A stretch of DNA of 64,000 nt, taken from positions 104,236-168,235 of the forward strand of contig NZ_JAHBBG010000005.1 in NCBI RefSeq assembly GCF_019331715.1, given 5' to 3'. Position numbers and translations under genes: made by a program. The notes beneath the pieces were generated by a model. That model saw nothing but the letters and a program-made list of their open reading frames with translations, was not told where the DNA came from and did not search any database. Below are positions 17,058 to 24,699 of this stretch, piece by piece. Source of the DNA: Bifidobacterium simiiventris (lineage in GTDB: Bacteria > Actinomycetota > Actinomycetes > Actinomycetales > Bifidobacteriaceae). Each line of letters begins with the position of its first letter. Within the stretch, counting starts at the first letter, position 1.

Positions 17058-17780
17058 TCAGATCATGGATGCGATCATCGTGGCGGCCGGGATCAGTGCG
17101 CCGGACAGCAACGTCGGCAGCACGACGATGCCGAGCCACGGGGCACGCGCATGTTCGTCCGGATCGGCCTCGGCCATCCACCAGTTCGCAGCGACGGCAA
17201 GTCCGATAAACAGCAGGATCACGACGGCAGACAACACGATCACGGACGTACCGTCGGATCCCATATCGGGTGAAGCCATGAGATCGGGCAGGAACAGCCA
17301 ACCCGGCGCCCCGATGAGCGCCACGCCCTCGATCACGGTGTGCGACAGCCCGCGAATCAGATGCGAACGTTCGGCGCGGGCCATCTGGCGCGCGAACGAC
17401 ACGACGATCAGCACGACCAGCAAACCGCCGACGCCGACGAACCACGTGATCTCGTTGCCCACCGAGGTCGGCACGTCATCGGCCAGTTCGTCGATCCAAT
17501 CAAAGGTCAGCCAGCCCGTGAACGCCGCGACGAACGAGAGGATGCCGGCGACCGCCGCGATCACATGCCCGGCCACACCGTCGCGCAGCGGCGAGCAGAC
17601 CATGAACGCGATCATCAGCACGGCCGTCCACACCGCCAGCCCGGTCGCGCCGGCACCGCCGAAAGTCAATACCAGCAACGGTGCCGCGGCCACCACCGCA
17701 AAACCGGCCGTATACACGCTCGGGAACGGGGCCCCCGCACCAACCGTCACGTTCGCCCCAGCGTCACGCCGCTCACTCAT
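17058..17780 (-). CDS. integral membrane protein of unknown function
   Basis: 240-aa protein with about six hydrophobic segments, for example GFAVVAAAPLLVLTFGGAGA, VIAAVAGILSFVAAF, WFVGVGGLLVVLIVVSFA and VIVLSAVVILLFIGLAVAA. A short polar N-terminus (MSERRDAGAN) and an acidic loop (DWIDELADD) are visible. I recognise no family. It is divergent from glnR with about 240 bp between them, so a shared regulatory region is possible, and convergent with mntP. Confidence 0.75.
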   Translation of the reverse strand: MSERRDAGANVTVGAGAPFPSVYTAGFAVVAAAPLLVLTFGGAGATGLAVWTAVLMIAFMVCSPLRDGVAGHVIAAVAGILSFVAAFTGWLTFDWIDELADDVPTSVGNEITWFVGVGGLLVVLIVVSFARQMARAERSHLIRGLSHTVIEGVALIGAPGWLFLPDLMASPDMGSDGTSVIVLSAVVILLFIGLAVAANWWMAEADPDEHARAPWLGIVVLPTLLSGALIPAATMIASMI

Positions 17781-17987
17781 AGATACGCTCCTCGCCGCCC
17801 GTGCACCATCGCCCAGGCCCGTACGCAGGCCAGCCGCTGCCGCCGCGAGCTGATCTTACAAAACAACTCCTGCACCTTATCCTACGTCCCCGGCCGCCAA
17901 ACCTCTCCCGGGCGTCAAACCGCGCCGCCGTGTCCACATCGTGCGCGTACAATGAGGCGAAATCGTGAAACCCATTACGATACGGGT

Positions 17988-18006
17988 TAACGTCATGTGA
18001 ACGTTA
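17988..18006. promoter_or_regulatory. inverted repeat in the glnR leader
   Basis: TAACGT-N7-ACGTTA lies about 35 bp downstream of a TACAAT box (17948-17953) and just before the Shine-Dalgarno of glnR. This is a candidate site for autoregulation; no match to a verified GlnR box is claimed. Confidence 0.4.
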
Positions 18007-18024
18007 TCTATAAGGGGGCGAACA

Positions 18025-18783
18025 GTGACGGATCTTACGCTGATGACGTTCGCGGCCGATCCCGCGACCGTGCTGCCGTCCCTCGCCCTGCTGTCGCACC
18101 GCGTCCGCGTGCTGCCGATGGACGCCGCAAGCCTGGTCAAAATGCCGGAGAACACGATCCTGTTCCTCGACGCGCGCGACGATCTGGCCACGGCGAAAAC
18201 CCTGTGCCGGCTCATCCACGCGTCCGGCCTGTCCACGCCGATCGTGCTCGTGCTCACCGAAGGCGGCTTCACGGTGGTCAACTCCACGTGGGGCATCGCC
18301 GACGTGGTCGTCTCCTCCGCGTCGCCGGCCGAAGTGGAAGGCCGCTTGAGGCTTGTCTCCGAGCGCGGCAACTCGCCGCTGGGCTCCGGCACGAACGGGT
18401 CCGCCGGCGCCAGCGAACCGGGCACGGTAAACGCGGACGGCCAGATCCGCTCGGGCGATCTCGTGGTCGACACGAACGGTTACACCGCCTCCCTGCACGG
18501 CCATCCGATCGACCTCGCGTACAAGGAATTCGAACTGCTCAAGTACCTCGTGCAGCATCCGGGCCGCGTGTTCACCCGCGCCCAGCTCCTGCAGGAGGTG
18601 TGGGGCTACGACTACTACGGCGGCACCCGTACCGTCGATGTGCACATCCGTCGTCTGCGTGCCAAGCTCGGCGGCGAATACGAGCATCTCATCGGCACCG
18701 TGCGCAACGTCGGCTACCGTTTCGATCCGCCCGAGGACGAGGCGGACGGCCTGGCTGCCGAGCCGGCGCCGGCCAAGAACTGA
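18025..18783 (+). CDS. glnR: GlnR-like orphan response regulator (nitrogen control)
   Basis: 252-aa OmpR/PhoB-class regulator matching actinobacterial GlnR. The receiver-like domain (LLSHRVRVLPMDAASLV, then ILFLDARDDL, then IVLVLTEGGFTVVNSTWGI) is followed by a winged helix whose KEFELLKYLVQHPGRVFTRA and LLQEVWGYDYYGGTRTVDVH are near-identical in wording to GlnR of mycobacteria and streptomycetes. A Gly/Ser-rich linker between the domains is longer than usual. No sensor kinase is adjacent, as expected for GlnR, whose receiver is atypical. Start is a GTG at 18025 after AAGGGGG. In related genera GlnR controls glutamine synthetase and ammonium uptake. Confidence 0.88.
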   Translation: MTDLTLMTFAADPATVLPSLALLSHRVRVLPMDAASLVKMPENTILFLDARDDLATAKTLCRLIHASGLSTPIVLVLTEGGFTVVNSTWGIADVVVSSASPAEVEGRLRLVSERGNSPLGSGTNGSAGASEPGTVNADGQIRSGDLVVDTNGYTASLHGHPIDLAYKEFELLKYLVQHPGRVFTRAQLLQEVWGYDYYGGTRTVDVHIRRLRAKLGGEYEHLIGTVRNVGYRFDPPEDEADGLAAEPAPAKN

Positions 18784-18789
18784 TCCACG

Positions 18790-19446
18790 ATGCGCGAATC
18801 GAAGCAGGCGCGGCTCAAACGCATGCACGCCGAATACGCATTGCTGTGCAAGGAGATTCCCGCTCCCAAGTGCGCCTTGAACTTCGCCAATCCCTTCGAA
18901 CTGCTCGTGGCCACGGTCTTAAGCGCCCAGACCACCGACAAACGAGTCAATTCGGTCACACCCGCCCTGTTCGCCGCATACCCGGATGCGGCGTCGCTGG
19001 CCGCGGCGAATCCGGAAACCATAGAGGACATCATCCGCCCGCTCGGCTTCTTCCGTTCGAAAACCCAGCATCTGCTGGGACTGGCCAGCGCGCTCGACCG
19101 TGATTTCGGCGGTGTAGTGCCGCGCACGATGGACGAACTGACAAGTCTGCCCGGAGTCGGCCGCAAGACCGCGAACGTGGTGCTCGGCAACGCGTTCTCC
19201 ATCCCCGGATTCCCGGTGGATACGCATGTGATGCGCGTGACCGGCCGGCTGCACTGGCGCAGCGACTGGCGGATCGCGAAATCCGACCCGGTCAAGGTCG
19301 AACGCGAGATCTGCGCATGTTTCCCGCCCGAGGAATGGACCGATCTGTCTCACCGGCTGATCCTGCACGGCCGCGCCGTCTGCCACGCGCGCAAACCCGA
19401 CTGTGCCGCCTGCCCGCTCAACGCCACCTGCCCCTCCGCTCAGTAG
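18790..19446 (+). CDS. nth: endonuclease III
   Basis: Base-excision repair glycosylase/AP-lyase for oxidised pyrimidines. The 218-aa protein has the helix-hairpin-helix with catalytic lysine (LPGVGRKTANVVLG) and the catalytic aspartate (GFPVDTHVMRVTGRL). The C-terminal iron-sulfur cluster has four cysteines spaced C-X6-C-X2-C-X5-C at the very end. It starts 6 nt after the glnR stop codon without its own Shine-Dalgarno, so it is probably cotranscribed and translationally coupled with glnR. Confidence 0.96.
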   Translation: MRESKQARLKRMHAEYALLCKEIPAPKCALNFANPFELLVATVLSAQTTDKRVNSVTPALFAAYPDAASLAAANPETIEDIIRPLGFFRSKTQHLLGLASALDRDFGGVVPRTMDELTSLPGVGRKTANVVLGNAFSIPGFPVDTHVMRVTGRLHWRSDWRIAKSDPVKVEREICACFPPEEWTDLSHRLILHGRAVCHARKPDCAACPLNATCPSAQ

Positions 19447-19487
19447 CCGGCACCCCCTAGGGAGCGCCCCTCGCTAGACTGGGGCGC

Positions 19488-21029
19488 ATGCACCATAAGA
19501 GAGTCGGCAGCACCGCGCTGCGTTCATGGCTGGTTTTCATCGCGATGACGGTCGCGCTGTCGCTGATCGCATGGCCGGTCTGGTCCCTCGCCACACACCG
19601 CGACATCCTGCCCCGCATGAACGCCGTGCAATCCTCCACCTCGATCACGGTCGGACTCACCGACGCCCCCGACTCGCTCGACATCCGCACCGACTCCAGC
19701 CCGTCCGTGGAACGCGCGCTGCTCGGCAACGTGTACGAGACGCTCGTCACACGCGACGACGACAACGCGCTGCAGCCGGGGCTCGCATCGGACTGGACGG
19801 TTTCGGACGACGCCCTGACCTACACGTTCCGGCTGCGCTCAGGACTGCGGTTCTCGAACGGCGACGCGTTGGACTCGTCCGACGTCGTTTGGTCGCTGCA
19901 GCAGATCGTGCAGCACAAATACCAAGGCGTCGACGATCTGGGCGCGCTCAAGTCGGTCGACAATCCGAACTCCGGCAAGGTCGTGATCACACTGAGCAAG
20001 CCAGATCCTACGCTGCTGCGCTCGCTGTCGGGCCGGGCCGGCATCGTCTACGACCAGCAGGCGGCCACGGACTACGCGACGGCCGCGCTCGGCTCCGGCC
20101 CATTCACCGTCGCCAAGTTCGACAAGGGCAGCTCGATCACACTGGCAAGCAACGGCGGCTACTGGGGCGACCCGTCGTCCGCGGGCACCGTCACGCTCAA
20201 GTACTACACCGACGAAAACACGATGGTCACCGATCTCAAGAACGGCACACTGAACATGGCGCTGCCGACCAGCACGTCAGAGACCGGCGCGCTCGCCGAC
20301 GACAAGAACTTCACGGTGACGACCGGACTGTCGAGCGCGAAGGTGATGATCGCGTTCAATAACGACGGCAACTCGATCTTCTCGGACCAGCAGGCGCGTC
20401 AAATGGTGCGTTATGCGGTGGATGCGAAGTCGATCGCGGCATCGCAGGCCGATTCGGCGGGCGAACTGGGTGGCCCGATCAGCCAATTGGAGCCCGGTTA
20501 CGAGGACTTGACCGGCCTGTTCCCGTTCGACCAATCCAAAGCCGCCGGCATGATCGCGTACTTCGCGGGCGGCACGGCGTATTTCGGCACGATCGATTTC
20601 GTGGTGCCGCAAACGTATGCCGATCTCGGCAACACGATCGCCGACCAGCTCCGCTCCCTCGGACTGGACGTGAACGTGGAGACCGTGGACGACGCGACCG
20701 CTACTGAACGCATCAACGACGGCCAGTACGAGATGGCGCTCGCCGTGGCGAACGGCGAGCATGACGCCGCCGCGTTCGGCACGGACAGCAACGTGTACCG
20801 GTACACGAACGGTTCGGCGCAGGACGCGTACGCCAACGCGATGGCCGCCACGAACGACAAGGACTATCAGGACCGGCTGCGCACGTTCGCGAACATCGTG
20901 AGCCAGGACGCGGCCGGCGACTGGCTGTACACGCGGAAGACCGTGGTTGCGGCCGCCTCATCGGTCAGCGGGTATCCGAAGAACCTCACCGACCGGTATC
21001 TGCCGCTCGCCGGGCTCTCGATGAAGTAA
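19488..21029 (+). CDS. ABC-transporter substrate-binding protein, family 5 (peptide-type)
   Basis: 513-aa extracytoplasmic binding protein of the DppA/OppA class. After an N-terminal membrane segment (WLVFIAMTVALSLIAWPVW) comes the family start ITVGLTDAPDSLDIRTDSSP and VYETLVTRDDDNALQPGLAS, with DWTVSDDALTYTFRLRSGLR and FSNGDALDSSDVVWSL after it. There is no lipobox cysteine, so it is probably anchored by the uncleaved membrane segment, unusual for this class. No permease or ATPase gene is nearby. TAGACT lies exactly 7 nt before the ATG, suggesting a leaderless mRNA. Ligand unknown. Confidence 0.9.
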   Translation: MHHKRVGSTALRSWLVFIAMTVALSLIAWPVWSLATHRDILPRMNAVQSSTSITVGLTDAPDSLDIRTDSSPSVERALLGNVYETLVTRDDDNALQPGLASDWTVSDDALTYTFRLRSGLRFSNGDALDSSDVVWSLQQIVQHKYQGVDDLGALKSVDNPNSGKVVITLSKPDPTLLRSLSGRAGIVYDQQAATDYATAALGSGPFTVAKFDKGSSITLASNGGYWGDPSSAGTVTLKYYTDENTMVTDLKNGTLNMALPTSTSETGALADDKNFTVTTGLSSAKVMIAFNNDGNSIFSDQQARQMVRYAVDAKSIAASQADSAGELGGPISQLEPGYEDLTGLFPFDQSKAAGMIAYFAGGTAYFGTIDFVVPQTYADLGNTIADQLRSLGLDVNVETVDDATATERINDGQYEMALAVANGEHDAAAFGTDSNVYRYTNGSAQDAYANAMAATNDKDYQDRLRTFANIVSQDAAGDWLYTRKTVVAAASSVSGYPKNLTDRYLPLAGLSMK

Positions 21030-21070
21030 GCGGCCGCCGGCGGCGGGCACCCCTTGTCACCTAAGCCGCA

Positions 21071-21076
21071 TAAAAT
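21071..21076 (+). promoter_or_regulatory. -10 box of a leaderless valS promoter
   Basis: TAAAAT ends 7 nt before the ATG at 21084, and no Shine-Dalgarno is present. The same geometry recurs at about fourteen genes in the window. Confidence 0.6.
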
Positions 21077-21083
21077 CGCGCGT

Positions 21084-23852
21084 ATGAGCGAAATCATCAA
21101 CGCAAACCTGACCCCGCTGCCCGACAAGGTCGGCGTCGACGGTCTGGAAGACAAGTGGCGTGCCGTCTGGGACGAGCAGGGCACGTACAAGTTCAATAAC
21201 ACGCGCGACCGCAAGGCCGTCTACTCCATCGACACCCCGCCGCCCACGGTGTCCGGCCACCTGCACGTCGGCCACGTGTTCTCCTACACGCACACCGACG
21301 TGATCGCGCGCTACAAGCGCATGCGCGGCTATGACGTGTTCTACCCGATGGGCTGGGACGACAACGGCCTGCCGACCGAACGCCGCGTGCAGAACTACTA
21401 CGGCGTGCGCGTGGACACCTCCATGCCGTACGATCCGGATTTCAAGCCGCCGTTCGAGGGCACCGACGGCAAGAAGATCGACGCGAAGGACCAGGTGCCG
21501 ATCTCGCGCCGCAACTTCATCGAGCTGTGCGAGAAGCTGACCGCGCAGGACGAGAAGCAGTTCGAGGCGCTGTGGCGCTCGCTCGGCCTGTCGATCGACT
21601 GGTCGCAGACCTACCACACCATCGGCGAGCATCCGCAGCGCGTGGCGCAGAAGGCGTTCCTGCGCAACCTCGCCCGCGGCGAGGCGTACCAGAAGGACGC
21701 GCCGGGCCTGTGGGACGTGACGTTCCAGACCGCCGTGGCCCAGGCCGAGCTTGAGTCGCGCGAATACCCGGGCTTCTACCACAAGGTCGCGTTCCGTTTC
21801 GAGGACGGCACGCCGATCTACATCGAAACGACCCGTCCGGAGCTGCTCGCGGCCTGCACCTCGCTGATCGCGAACCCTGACGACGAGCGCTATAAGCAGT
21901 ACTTCGGCCAGTACGTGTACTCGCCGCTGTTCAAGGTTCGCGTTCCGATTCTGGCCCACCCGGCCGCCGAGATGGACAAGGGCGCCGGCATCGCGATGTG
22001 CTGCACCTTCGGTGATGTGACCGACGTGCAGTGGTGGCGCGATCTGAACCTGCCGACCCGTTCGATCATCCAACGCAACGGCCGTATCGTCATGGACACG
22101 CCGGACTGGATCGAGGACGAGAACGGCCGCGCGATCTTCGCCGAAACCGCCGGCAAGACCACGTTCTCCGCCCGCAAGATCATCGTCGACCATCTGCGTG
22201 AGTCCGGCGATCTGGACGGCGAGCCGACGCCGACCAAGCGTATGACGAACTTCTACGAGAAGGGCGACAAGCCGCTCGAGATCGTCACCTCCCGCCAGTG
22301 GTACCTCAAGAACGGCGGCACCGACCCGAAGCTGAACGCCGAACTGATCGAACGCGGCAAGGAGCTCAACTTCCACCCGGACTTCATGCGCGTGCGCTAC
22401 GAGAACTGGGTGCATGGCTTGAACGGCGACTGGCTGATCTCCCGCCAGCGCTTCTTCGGTGTGCCGTTCCCGCTGTGGTACCCGGTCAAGGCCGACGGAT
22501 CCGCGGATTATGATCACCCGATCACGCCGAGCGAGGACATCCTGCCGATCGACCCGACCATCGACGTGCCGGCCGGTTACACGGCGGAACAGCGCGACGT
22601 GCCGGGCGGCTTCACCGCCGAGCAGGACATCATGGACACGTGGGCGACCTCGTCGCTCACCCCGCAGATCGTGACCCGCTGGGCCGAGCCGGGCGAGGAG
22701 AACGAGGCCATCTTCAAGGCCACGTTCCCGATGGATCTGCGCCCGCAGGGCCAGGACATCATCCGCACCTGGCTGTTCTCGACCGTCGACCGCGCGCACT
22801 TGGAGAACAAGTGCCTGCCGTGGGCGCATGCGACTCTCTCGGGCTGGATTCTCGACCCGGACCACAAGAAGATGTCGAAGTCCAAGGGCAACGTCGTCGT
22901 GCCGAACAAGCCGATCGAACAGTTTGGCGCGGACGCGGTGCGCTACTGGGCCGCTTCCGCCCGCCTCGGTCTTGACGCGACGTATGACGAGGGCCAGATG
23001 AAGATCGGCCGTCGTCTCGCGATCAAGCTGCTCAACGCGACCAAGTTCGCGCTGGCGATCGGCCGCGAGGACGAGAACCACCACGTGGGCGAGGCCGCGA
23101 CCGCCGCGTGGAACCCGGCCGACGTGACCGAACCGCTCGACCGCGCCGCGATGGCGAAGATGGCGCTCGTGGTGCGTCAGGCCACCGAGGCGATGGAGGC
23201 GTACGAGCACTCCAAGGCGCTTGAGGTCATCGAAAGCTACTTCTGGCAGTTCTGCGACGACTACATCGAGCTGGTCAAGAACCGTGCGTACGGCACGGCC
23301 GACGCGACCGGCCACGTGCCGAGCGAGGCGGCAACCAAGTCGGCTCGCACGACGCTGGGCTTGGGCCTGGACGCGTTCGCGCGTCTGCTCGCGCCGTACC
23401 TGCCGTACGCGACCGAAGAGGTGTGGAGCTGGATGCATGCGGGCGCCGGTTCGGTGCACCGCGCCGCATGGCCGACCCCGGATGTGTACGAGGCCGCCGC
23501 GTTCAAGGTCGCGCCGGAGCTGCTCGCCCACGCCGGCGAGGCGCTGGCCGCGCTGCGTGGCATCAAGTCGAAGGCCAAGGTCTCGATGAAGACGCCGATC
23601 CTGTCCGTGAAGCTCGGTGTGGCCGATGACGTGCGCGAATCGCTGGAAAGCGCCGTGAACGACATCGCCGAGGCCGGCCGCGTGGTGGGCCGCATCTCCT
23701 TCGTGAGCGCCGCCGCCGCGATCAAGGCCGCGCACGAGACCGCCGAAGCGGCCGTCGACGCCGCCGCCAAGGCGAAGGCCGAAGCCGAGGCCGCCATCGA
23801 CGTCATCGTCGAAGACAGCGAACTCGGCGAGCCGCCTGTTAAGAAGAAGTAA
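21084..23852 (+). CDS. valS: valyl-tRNA synthetase
   Basis: Charges tRNA-Val. The 922-aa class I synthetase begins MSEIINANLTPLPDKVGVDG. It has the HIGH-type motif in PTVSGHLHVGHVFSYTHTD, the editing domain in the middle and KMSKS in DHKKMSKSKGNVVVPNKP. The C-terminus has the tRNA-binding helical region, then an alanine/lysine-rich helix (AAVDAAAKAKAEAEAAIDV) and a short basic tail ending KKK. An in-frame upstream ATG at 21054 is rejected because TAAAAT lies 7 nt before 21084. The last codons and the stop are part of a 19-bp hairpin (see terminator and findings). Confidence 0.97.
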   Translation: MSEIINANLTPLPDKVGVDGLEDKWRAVWDEQGTYKFNNTRDRKAVYSIDTPPPTVSGHLHVGHVFSYTHTDVIARYKRMRGYDVFYPMGWDDNGLPTERRVQNYYGVRVDTSMPYDPDFKPPFEGTDGKKIDAKDQVPISRRNFIELCEKLTAQDEKQFEALWRSLGLSIDWSQTYHTIGEHPQRVAQKAFLRNLARGEAYQKDAPGLWDVTFQTAVAQAELESREYPGFYHKVAFRFEDGTPIYIETTRPELLAACTSLIANPDDERYKQYFGQYVYSPLFKVRVPILAHPAAEMDKGAGIAMCCTFGDVTDVQWWRDLNLPTRSIIQRNGRIVMDTPDWIEDENGRAIFAETAGKTTFSARKIIVDHLRESGDLDGEPTPTKRMTNFYEKGDKPLEIVTSRQWYLKNGGTDPKLNAELIERGKELNFHPDFMRVRYENWVHGLNGDWLISRQRFFGVPFPLWYPVKADGSADYDHPITPSEDILPIDPTIDVPAGYTAEQRDVPGGFTAEQDIMDTWATSSLTPQIVTRWAEPGEENEAIFKATFPMDLRPQGQDIIRTWLFSTVDRAHLENKCLPWAHATLSGWILDPDHKKMSKSKGNVVVPNKPIEQFGADAVRYWAASARLGLDATYDEGQMKIGRRLAIKLLNATKFALAIGREDENHHVGEAATAAWNPADVTEPLDRAAMAKMALVVRQATEAMEAYEHSKALEVIESYFWQFCDDYIELVKNRAYGTADATGHVPSEAATKSARTTLGLGLDAFARLLAPYLPYATEEVWSWMHAGAGSVHRAAWPTPDVYEAAAFKVAPELLAHAGEALAALRGIKSKAKVSMKTPILSVKLGVADDVRESLESAVNDIAEAGRVVGRISFVSAAAAIKAAHETAEAAVDAAAKAKAEAEAAIDVIVEDSELGEPPVKKK

Positions 23853-23873
23853 GGCTTCTTCTTAACAGGCGGC
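23831..23873 (+). terminator. hairpin containing the valS stop codon
   Basis: Perfect 19-bp inverted repeat (23831-23849 with 23855-23873). The TAA stop codon and two G form the 5-nt loop. A 28-bp piece (23835-23862) is repeated directly at 23949-23976. Confidence 0.8.
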
Positions 23874-23874
23874 C

Positions 23875-23940
23875 TTCGCGGCTGCCTGTAGTGCAGCCGC
23901 TCACTGAGCCTACGGACAGTCCACAGGACTGTCCGCTTCA
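23875..23940. repeat. two further GC-rich hairpins downstream of valS
   Basis: GCGGCTGC/GCAGCCGC around a 7-nt loop (about 23878-23900), then CGGACAGTCC-ACA-GGACTGTCCG (about 23914-23937). Together with the flanking hairpins they make a run of four or five stem-loops. Confidence 0.65.
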
Positions 23941-23987
23941 CGGCTCAGCCTGTTAAGAAGAAGTAAGGCTTCTTCTGGTGATACTCC

Positions 23988-24019
23988 GCTCCCCCTTGTC
24001 TTAAGGGGGAGCTTTTTAT
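23988..24019 (+). terminator. rho-independent terminator after valS
   Basis: GCTCCCCCTT and AAGGGGGAGC around a 5-nt loop, followed directly by TTTTT. Classical intrinsic terminator. Confidence 0.88.
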
Positions 24020-24056
24020 TTCGTATGCCATAACTCTGCGATACAATCTCACATGG

Positions 24057-24533
24057 GTGATGACTATGAGCAATGCACAGGCTGCGGATATCAACAATCA
24101 GATCGACGATCTGCCCGAGGATGAGCTGATCAACGACAAACCGCTCAAACGCATCGTGCTGGCCGGACTGGCGTTGCTCGCCATCTCCGTGTTCCTGCCC
24201 GGATCTCGCTACACGCTGCATCTACCCGTACGCGAAGTCATCACCGCAATCGGCGCATGGATGATGATCCTGCCGTTGCTGTTCGTCGCATGGCATCAGT
24301 TCCGCACCAAACGACACTTCCCGATCGTCACGCATTTCGCGCTGCCGATCGTCGGACTCGTCATGGTGGCCGCACGCGTCGTGCTCGTGCCGATGGGCGC
24401 GTCCACGATCTTTCTGAACCTATGGTCGATCGGTGGCACGTTCCTGATCGTCCCGCTCGTCCAACAGCTTATCGAGCTGCTTTCCGGCAGCGTCGACATG
24501 GAGACCGGCGGCAACCAGATCCGCTATCAGTGA
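24057..24533 (+). CDS. small membrane protein of unknown function
   Basis: 158-aa protein with an acidic N-terminus (NNQIDDLPEDELINDKPLK) and four hydrophobic segments: IVLAGLALLAISVFLPG, VITAIGAWMMILPLLFVAW, FALPIVGLVMVAARVVLVP and LNLWSIGGTFLIVPLVQQLI. No family recognised. A TACAAT box at 24042-24047 lies 9 nt before the GTG at 24057 and 12 nt before an ATG at 24060; no Shine-Dalgarno is visible, so the exact start is uncertain. It is convergent with the next gene across a GTAAGTGGGT-type repeat. Confidence 0.65.
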   Translation: MMTMSNAQAADINNQIDDLPEDELINDKPLKRIVLAGLALLAISVFLPGSRYTLHLPVREVITAIGAWMMILPLLFVAWHQFRTKRHFPIVTHFALPIVGLVMVAARVVLVPMGASTIFLNLWSIGGTFLIVPLVQQLIELLSGSVDMETGGNQIRYQ

Positions 24534-24554
24534 CCCGTCCCGCCGTTATCCGAC

Positions 24555-24687
24555 CCATAAGTGGGTAATATCGGATCCTCATATCCATAAGTGGGCAATA
24601 CGGTATCATTACCAACCCATATCGGCCGCCAAACCATCCGGTTTTACCCACCTACGGCTTAGGAAGTCCGATATCACCCACTTATGG
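24555..24687. repeat. second GTAAGTGGGT-family inverted-repeat cluster
   Basis: CCATAAGTGGGTAATATCGG (from 24555) is matched in the opposite orientation at 24667-24687 with one mismatch. A second pair (24585 onward and about 24640-24660) is more diverged. Same family as 16809-16989 and again between convergent genes. Confidence 0.82.
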
Positions 24688-24699
24688 AGATCATACGGT

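Noticed and set aside
21057..23735. 892-codon minus-strand frame opposite valS
   Set aside because: Shadow frame of a recognisable synthetase.
24053..24120. ATG at 24053 as start of the small membrane protein
   Set aside because: It is in another frame and gives an unrelated short peptide; the hydrophobic protein is read from 24057 or 24060.
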